From positions 1 to 11,063 of the forward strand of contig JAIXVS010000310.1 in the NCBI GenBank assembly GCA_027482795.1: a stretch of 11,063 nucleotides of DNA. The letters run 5' to 3'. The notes under the pieces were generated by a model. It did not search any database, was not told the DNA's origin, and worked only from the letters and a program-made list of their open reading frames with translations. Source of the stretch: Rhodobacter sp. (GTDB lineage: Bacteria; Pseudomonadota; Alphaproteobacteria; Rhodobacterales; Rhodobacteraceae). Positions 6,599 through 11,063 of the stretch are shown piece after piece. Within the stretch, counting starts at the first letter, position 1. The number at the start of each line of letters is the position of its first letter. Made by a program: the position numbers and the translations under genes.

Positions 6599-7693
6599 TC
6601 ACTCCGGCGCGTGGTCAAGATGGGGGGCGATACGATCATTGGTCTGATCAAACCGTGGCGGCGTAAAGCTGCTGATGATGGGCAAAGCCTGCCCCGTCCG
6701 CCCGCTTTCCATAGATTTCACCATGATCTCAAGCACATGATAGGCGTGCTCGGGCGCGTTGACAGGATCGCGGCCATCGGATATCGCCTGAATAAGATCG
6801 CGCACCCCGTCCGTCCAAGGCCAGCGGCTGCGCTGATCGTGATCTTGCCAGAACCCATCCTTGTTGCGCCACAGCCGATAGCCGCGCGGATCCCAATCCT
6901 CGGCCTTCATGGTGATAGACCCTTCGGTGCCGTAAATCTCGATGCCCGGCACGTCATATTGCTGAATGGTGAACCCCGTTGTAACCACAGCAAAGCATTG
7001 GTTGCCAAAATCCATCAACAACTGAAAATTGTCGTCCGTCTGCACGGTCATCTTTTTGTTATTCACAATCCGTTCTGGAATAGCGATGCCCGTCATCGCC
7101 ATCACCCGCTTGCATGGGCCCAATAACCCAGTCAGCGTGGTGACGTTATACACGCCAAGGTCATACATCGGCCCGCCGCCCGGCTCGTAAAAGAACGGGT
7201 CCCAATCTGGCCCCGACCAGCCATAAAAGCCGCGCGCCGTCAGCGGTCTGCCGATGTCGCCCTGATGGATGTGTCGCCACATATCTTGATAGGTGTGCGA
7301 CAAAGTCACATGCGGGGCGCAAACCAGATGCCCCTTGGACTGTTTTGCCAGCGCCACAAGTTCGGCCGCTTCGGCCAAATCCATCGACATGGGCTTTTCG
7401 ACCAGCACATGCTTGCCCGCGTTCAGCGCATCGCGCGTCAATTGCCCGTGGCTTTGCATCGAGGTGAGAATAAGCACAACATCGACATCAGGCCGCGCCA
7501 GCACGTCATTGTAATCGGTTGTAAAGGCTGGAATGCCCCATTCGCGGGCCCGTTCGGCCTTGCCAGGGCGTAGATCGCAAGCGATCACAATTTCGCAACT
7601 CGTCCCTTCCAGCGCCAATCTGCGCACATTCGGGACATATTTTTCAGACACCGATCCTAGGCCGATCACACCAACCCGCACTATCTTGCTCAT
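6599..7693 (-). CDS. Gfo/Idh/MocA-family NAD(P)-dependent oxidoreductase
   Basis: This 364-residue cytoplasmic dehydrogenase is predicted to oxidise a sugar or cyclitol hydroxyl. The N-terminal Rossmann domain begins VGVIGLGSVSEKYV (residues 7-20). The family's EKP motif is at 99-101, with Lys100 in the catalytic position. The substrate domain carries GGGPMYDLGVYN at 172-183, where Asp178 matches the usual catalytic Asp, but the position often held by His is Tyr182, as in some subfamilies. A dimer-interface sheet follows (VTTGFTIQ, IEIYGTEGSI). Length is typical. The ATG at 7693 has a strong GGGGAGG ribosome binding site, so the 21 in-frame codons upstream are probably untranslated. It is the first gene of the transporter operon, 110 bases after the regulator gene. 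Substrate specificity cannot be read from sequence. Confidence 0.92.
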   Translation of the reverse strand: MSKIVRVGVIGLGSVSEKYVPNVRRLALEGTSCEIVIACDLRPGKAERAREWGIPAFTTDYNDVLARPDVDVVLILTSMQSHGQLTRDALNAGKHVLVEKPMSMDLAEAAELVALAKQSKGHLVCAPHVTLSHTYQDMWRHIHQGDIGRPLTARGFYGWSGPDWDPFFYEPGGGPMYDLGVYNVTTLTGLLGPCKRVMAMTGIAIPERIVNNKKMTVQTDDNFQLLMDFGNQCFAVVTTGFTIQQYDVPGIEIYGTEGSITMKAEDWDPRGYRLWRNKDGFWQDHDQRSRWPWTDGVRDLIQAISDGRDPVNAPEHAYHVLEIMVKSMESGRTGQALPIISSFTPPRFDQTNDRIAPHLDHAPE

Positions 7694-7803
7694 CAAAACC
7701 TCCCCAATCGCTGTGCCTGTTCCCGTGTTGGTGTTCATCATGCGGCGGGATGGCATTTTCGCAAATAGTGCTTTTGGTCATGCTCTGAACTGGGCTGGCG
7801 GCG

Positions 7804-8829
7804 TCATTCGCCGCGCTGGGCGGCCATGAATTCCAAAAACAACTCGCGCTCGGTGGTGATGTCTAATTTGCGATAAATCGTAAGGCGATAGTTCTTTACC
7901 GTGCCGCGCGACAGGCCCATGCGGCGGGCGATCTCGATCACAGGATGGCCTTGCAGCGTCAGCAAAACAACCGTGCGTTCGCGCTCGCTGAGCGGGCCCG
8001 CGATCCGGGCAGGCAGATCGTCTGTCGTTGGTGCGGCAGCCCCCGCCTGCCTGTCGGGCGAGATTTCGTCGCAATAGCCGCTGGGGGCAGGGCCAAAGTC
8101 TGGCGGCAACTGGGTGCGGCGCAGCGCCAGCTGCCCCTTCAGATGCACGGTGCAGGGCCCGCGCGCCGTGACGATTTGTATGGCATGGGCAATTTCGGCA
8201 TCCATGGCTTGCTCGGCCCACGCGGTGGTTGCAAAAATTTGCCGCCCGTGCTGGTCAACAAAGCGCAGGGGCCGCTCTGGCCCAATGGGCGAATTTCCAA
8301 GATCGATTCCCGTTGTGGCAATGGCGACAAGGTGGCGCCGATGCAGGGCCGCCAGCAGCGGAAACAGCCGCCGAATACGTGCCACTTCGGCGGCAAGGAA
8401 ATTGCCCTTCGCCCGATCAAGGATCAGTGTCGGCGAGGCATCCCCAATCGGCGGTAAGAATACCGCGATCTCGTCGTGGATATGCATTTGCGTCAAAAAC
8501 TCGCGCGCATAGGCCGAACGCCCTATCCCCGTCTCGACCGCGCGCAGGCGGTAAACCCCGGTTTCGCCGCCGTTTTTCCACAGCGCATAAAACGGGTCAA
8601 AGGCGTAGTAATGGCTGTAATAGGCCATAATTGCGACAGTGGGTTCGATCCTTGGGATAATCAGGTCTGGCGGGGCCGCGCGAGAATAGCGCACAAGTGC
8701 GGCCAGATCGTGCGGTGCGGCAGTGCCCAGAAGATCCAGCAAGGAATCATAAAAGCGGCTTGTTCCCAGATGGTCTATTGCCTGTACCGCGAAATCCAGT
8801 TCGGATTGATTTTCGCGCTTTCCCATCAT
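7804..8829 (-). CDS. LuxR-family (GerE helix-turn-helix) transcriptional regulator
   Basis: This DNA-binding protein is probably the local regulator. The C-terminal 62 residues are a classic GerE domain: LSERERTVVLLTLQG, then the helix-turn-helix EIARRMGLSRGTVKNYRLTIYRKL and a final helix. The N-terminal two thirds are a sensor-like region with DPFYALW, YAREFLTQMHIHDEIAVFLPP and FPLLAALHRRH, a pattern seen in non-quorum LuxR proteins of alphaproteobacteria. I see no response-regulator receiver domain and no clear acyl-homoserine-lactone pocket. The start is uncertain: ATG at 8829, ATG at 8826 (closely preceded by a G-run), or GTG at 8886, giving 341, 340 or 360 residues. It lies between two metabolic operons, divergent from the plus-strand one and upstream of the minus-strand one with a 110-base gap, so it may be co-transcribed with the latter. 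Confidence 0.88.
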   Translation of the reverse strand: MMGKRENQSELDFAVQAIDHLGTSRFYDSLLDLLGTAAPHDLAALVRYSRAAPPDLIIPRIEPTVAIMAYYSHYYAFDPFYALWKNGGETGVYRLRAVETGIGRSAYAREFLTQMHIHDEIAVFLPPIGDASPTLILDRAKGNFLAAEVARIRRLFPLLAALHRRHLVAIATTGIDLGNSPIGPERPLRFVDQHGRQIFATTAWAEQAMDAEIAHAIQIVTARGPCTVHLKGQLALRRTQLPPDFGPAPSGYCDEISPDRQAGAAAPTTDDLPARIAGPLSERERTVVLLTLQGHPVIEIARRMGLSRGTVKNYRLTIYRKLDITTERELFLEFMAAQRGE

Positions 8830-8959
8830 CCCCCCGCTGTTATTCTGGCCCAAGCTGGGCTGCAAAAGCAACGTGACTTTCGGCACAATTGCACCGCTTT
8901 CAGCGCATGCTAGCCATATTTGGCATAGATCAGTTGGCAGCGATGGGGGAGTGCGCGGA
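8830..8959. promoter_or_regulatory. Divergent promoter/operator region with a short dyad
   Basis: This gap separates the regulator gene from the plus-strand operon and should hold both promoters. At 8913-8924 there is a 12-base imperfect dyad, GCCA-TATT-TGGC, whose right half TTGGCA (8920-8925) recurs at 8934-8939. Such paired elements could be the operator for the LuxR-type protein. I could not pick out a convincing pair of -35/-10 hexamers for either direction. GGGGGAG at 8945-8951 is the likely ribosome binding site for the plus-strand gene. If the regulator starts at the GTG at 8886, the true gap shrinks to 73 bases. The role is inferred from position and symmetry. Confidence 0.5.
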
Positions 8960-9814
8960 TTGAAAATTGGAAACGCGCCTTGTTCGTGGGGTGTCTTTTA
9001 TCCAGACGGAAACACAATCACAGCCGAAGGCTATTTAGATGCTGTTGCCCGCGCGGGGTATGGCGTGACCGAACTTGGCCCGCTTGGCTTTCTGGGGCAA
9101 GATCCGGTTTGGATCGCCGATGCGCTTGCGGCGCGCGGCCTAACCCTTGCGGGCGCGTCCCATGTTCACACGCTGGCTGATCCAGCCAGGACGCCCGTCC
9201 TAACTGCTGCCCTTCACCGCTTTGGCCGCCTGCTGCCCGCCCTTGGCGCGCGTGATCTGATCTTGATGGATGAAAGCGAGTTTTATCCTGTTGCGGCCCA
9301 AGGCTTGGTGGATGCGGCGGGCTGGAAAACCGCCATGTCCGTAATCCAAGAGGCTCATATCATGATGCGCGAGACTTACGGCATTGCGCTGCACATCCAC
9401 CCGCACGTGGGCACCTGCATCGAGCGCGAAGCTCAGATCGACAGGCTGCTGGCCGAAACGGACGTCAGCCTGTGCTTTGATACGGGGCACCATGCCTTTT
9501 GGGATCAGGACGTGCTGGCCTATATGGCCAAAGTCTGGGACAGGATCGGCTATGTACATCTGAAAAATGTCGATCCCGTGGTGCGCGCCCGTGTGCTGGC
9601 AGGTGCGGTTGGGGTCAATGCTTCGTTCGATCAGGGCGTGATGTGCGCCCTGCCTGAGGGCGCGGTCGACATCAGGGCAGTGCTGGGCCTTTTGGTCAGC
9701 CGTGGGTATCAAGGCGCGGTGATTGTTGAACAGGATCCCCCTGCAAATGCCGCCGAAACACCCGAGGCTTTGGCCCGCCGCAACCTTGGCTACGTCATGG
9801 CTGCCCTGCAATGA
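8960..9814 (+). CDS. IolE-like TIM-barrel sugar isomerase/dehydratase
   Basis: This 284-residue cytoplasmic protein belongs to the xylose-isomerase-like TIM-barrel (AP endonuclease family 2) superfamily and most resembles inosose dehydratase IolE. It opens KIGNAPCSWGVFYP (residues 2-15), as IolE proteins do, then TELGPLGFL (37-45), HPHVGTCIE (147-155), CFDTGHHAF (172-180), YVHLKNVDP (198-206) and VIVEQDP (254-260). Likely metal ligands include Glu38 or Glu155, Asp174, His200 and Glu257. IolE removes water from 2-keto-myo-inositol, but relatives act as 3-keto-sugar isomerases or lyases. The start is taken as TTG at 8960 because GGGGGAG lies 8 bases upstream and the family N-terminus begins exactly there; GTG at 8951 and an ATG at 8873 are in frame but less likely. 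Its stop overlaps the next start as ATGA. Confidence 0.88.
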   Translation: MKIGNAPCSWGVFYPDGNTITAEGYLDAVARAGYGVTELGPLGFLGQDPVWIADALAARGLTLAGASHVHTLADPARTPVLTAALHRFGRLLPALGARDLILMDESEFYPVAAQGLVDAAGWKTAMSVIQEAHIMMRETYGIALHIHPHVGTCIEREAQIDRLLAETDVSLCFDTGHHAFWDQDVLAYMAKVWDRIGYVHLKNVDPVVRARVLAGAVGVNASFDQGVMCALPEGAVDIRAVLGLLVSRGYQGAVIVEQDPPANAAETPEALARRNLGYVMAALQ

Positions 9815-10596
9815 GCCGCCGCGTTCTGATCTTTGACACGCCTAACGAAATTGGAACTGCCGTGGCGCAGGATATCGCCGCCCGTATGGCCTCTCCTTTG
9901 ACAGCGCGGTCCGGCCTGTTTTTATTGGGCTGCCCTGGCGGTCGCAGCCCGCGCCCCGTCTATGCCGCACTGGCCCGCCTTGCCCGCGCGCAGGCGCTGG
10001 ACTTATCGCGCCTGATCATCGTGATGATGGATGACTATCTTTCCCCTACGATGGATCATGTCCCAAATGATGCCCATTATTCCTGCCGCCGCTTTGCGCG
10101 GGAGGAAATTTTGGCCGTTTTGAACGCTGGCCTTGCCCCCAGTCACCGCATCCCCGATGTCAATCTGTGGTTTCCCGATCCTGCCAATCCCGCCGCCTAT
10201 GACGGGCGGATTGCGGCGGCAGGCGGGATTGACCTGTTTTTGCTTGCCAGCGGGGCAGGCGATGGCCATGTCGCGTTTAACCCCCAAGGCGCGGGCGTTG
10301 ACAGCCGCACGCGCATTGTGCCGCTGGCACCGCAGACGCGCCGCGACAATCTGGCAACCTTCCCCGATTTCGCCAGCATCGATCAGGTGCCAACCCACGG
10401 CGTAAGCGTGGGCATCGCCACCATAGCCCAAGCGCGCGCATCGGCCATGCTGGTCTGGGGAGCGGATAAGCGCACAGCCTTTCAGCATCTGGCACCGGCC
10501 ACAGCCTATGATCCACGCTGGCCCGCCACCGTTTGGGCCAGTTGCCCCGATGCCACCATTTACGCCGACCGCAACGCAGCAGGAGACACCCTATGA
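9811..10596 (+). CDS. NagB-family sugar-phosphate isomerase/deaminase-like protein
   Basis: This 261-residue protein is from the glucosamine-6-phosphate deaminase/6-phosphogluconolactonase superfamily. Visible motifs are the phosphate-loop-like LGCPGGRSP (residues 39-47), VMMDDYLSP (71-79) with Asp74 matching the catalytic Asp72 of E. coli NagB, DGHVAFN (151-157) with Asp151 and His153 matching Asp141 and His143, SRTRI (165-169), and GADK (217-220) with Lys220 in the phosphate-binding position. The residue matching Glu148, which works with His143 in sugar ring opening, is Pro158. FN after DGH and the conserved Lys favour NagB over lactonase, but the missing Glu suggests another substrate or reaction. 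Length is close to NagB. Start and stop overlap both neighbours by ATGA, placing it firmly in one operon with the IolE-like and IolG-like genes. Confidence 0.85.
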   Translation: MSRRVLIFDTPNEIGTAVAQDIAARMASPLTARSGLFLLGCPGGRSPRPVYAALARLARAQALDLSRLIIVMMDDYLSPTMDHVPNDAHYSCRRFAREEILAVLNAGLAPSHRIPDVNLWFPDPANPAAYDGRIAAAGGIDLFLLASGAGDGHVAFNPQGAGVDSRTRIVPLAPQTRRDNLATFPDFASIDQVPTHGVSVGIATIAQARASAMLVWGADKRTAFQHLAPATAYDPRWPATVWASCPDATIYADRNAAGDTL

Positions 10597-11063
10597 CAAA
10601 GTTTCGCGTTTGCCTGTTTGGTGCAGGCGAAATGGCCAGCACCCATGCCATGAACCTATCTGCCGACCCGCGGATGGAACTGGCCTATATCGTCGATCCA
10701 TCCGCCGAACGCGCAGGCGCGCTGGCGGCGGCCACAGGCGCGCGGGTGGTGGATACTCACACCGCTTTTGGCGATTCTGACATCGCCGCCTATATCATCG
10801 CAACCCCCCCACGCACCCATGCAGATTACCTGCAGCGGGCAGCCCAAACGCGGGCGCATATCTTTTGTGAAAAGCCCATTGATCACGACATTGGCCGCGC
10901 CCGCGCCTGCCTTGCCGCGCTAAAGGGGCGCGAGGCCTATGTGCAAATGGGCTTTAACCGCCGCTTTGATCCGCATTTCATTGCCCTAAAGCAGGCCATC
11001 GTCGCGGGCAAGATTGGCACGCCAGAACAGGTCTTGATCATCTCGCGCGATGCCGAAGCGCCA
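10593..11063 (+). CDS. IolG-like inositol/sugar 2-dehydrogenase (partial, cut by right edge)
   Basis: The first 157 codons of a Gfo/Idh/MocA dehydrogenase are present and run off the window without a stop; the usual length is about 330-340 residues. The NAD-binding turn is GAGEMASTHAMN (residues 10-21), EKP is at 93-95 with Lys94 catalytic, and MGFNRRFDPHF (119-129) followed by GKIGTPEQ and ISRDAEAP is the pattern typical of myo-inositol 2-dehydrogenase IolG/IdhA. That enzyme oxidises an inositol C2 hydroxyl with NAD, producing the keto substrate of IolE, which fits the IolE-like gene two positions upstream. The ATG at 10593 overlaps the previous stop (ATGA) and follows AGGAG. The catalytic Asp/His region lies beyond the edge, so subfamily and integrity cannot be confirmed. 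Confidence 0.87.
   Translation, partial: MTKFRVCLFGAGEMASTHAMNLSADPRMELAYIVDPSAERAGALAAATGARVVDTHTAFGDSDIAAYIIATPPRTHADYLQRAAQTRAHIFCEKPIDHDIGRARACLAALKGREAYVQMGFNRRFDPHFIALKQAIVAGKIGTPEQVLIISRDAEAP

Noticed and set aside
6593..7126. 177-codon plus-strand open frame opposite the oxidoreductase gene
   Set aside because: It is antisense to a well-supported Gfo/Idh/MocA gene and shows no domain pattern.
7694..7803. Separate promoter between the regulator and the oxidoreductase gene
   Set aside because: A weak TTCAGA/TATTTG pair is visible on the minus strand, but the match is poor and I could not tell it from chance; an internal promoter remains possible.
7945..8457. 170-codon plus-strand open frame opposite the LuxR-type gene
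   Set aside because: It is antisense to the GerE domain and sensor region, with no recognisable motif or ribosome binding site.
9200..9811. 203-codon minus-strand open frame opposite the IolE-like gene
   Set aside because: The plus-strand protein has conserved metal-site motifs throughout; the antisense frame has none and lacks an operon partner.
1..11063. CRISPR array, tRNA or rRNA genes, intact insertion sequences or integrases
   Set aside because: I saw no regularly spaced repeats, no tRNA or rRNA-like sequence and no intact transposase or integrase reading frame.

Overview
The window looks like a catabolic locus from an alphaproteobacterium, most likely a member of the Rhodobacterales. 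This rests on the fairly high G+C, tight same-strand packing with ATGA stop/start overlaps, and the protein flavour; no rRNA or marker gene fixes the taxonomy. It holds ten complete coding genes, one gene cut by the right edge, and about 475 bases at the left end that carry only decayed sequence.

Layout. Positions 1-475 hold no convincing intact gene, but the minus strand around 264-398 resembles the extreme C-terminus of proline dehydrogenase/aldehyde dehydrogenase (PutA). From 476 to 7693 the minus strand carries a compact seven-gene operon. In transcription order it encodes a Gfo/Idh/MocA oxidoreductase, a two-domain cupin, a ROK-family kinase-like protein, a Tat-exported solute-binding protein, two inner-membrane permeases and a MalK/UgpC-type ATPase. 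Gaps between these genes run from -4 to +17 bases. Just upstream, on the same strand, is a LuxR-type (GerE helix-turn-helix) regulator at 7804-8829. Across a roughly 130-base divergent regulatory gap, the plus strand carries an IolE-like TIM-barrel protein (8960-9814), a NagB-family sugar-phosphate isomerase/deaminase-like protein (9811-10596) and the first 157 codons of an IolG-like dehydrogenase (from 10593). These three overlap by ATGA.

Inferred working model: a carbohydrate or cyclitol is captured in the periplasm, imported by the CUT1-type ABC transporter, oxidised by one or both NAD(P)-dependent Gfo/Idh/MocA enzymes, and then dehydrated or isomerised by the IolE-like and NagB-like proteins. 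The ROK protein would phosphorylate or sense a sugar, the cupin has an unassigned role, and the LuxR protein probably controls both operons. The pairing of IolG-like and IolE-like proteins points to inositol-type or 3-keto-sugar chemistry. A NagB-like protein between them, and the absence of IolB, IolC and IolD in the window, make this unlike a standard myo-inositol operon.

The strongest leads are departures from family consensus. The NagB-like protein has Pro where the ring-opening Glu should be. The ROK protein has lost the Glu/His sugar-binding pair and the usual zinc motif. A perfect 11+11 base inverted repeat sits in the first codons of the first permease gene, directly after the solute-binding-protein gene. 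Substrate and pathway cannot be settled from sequence alone.
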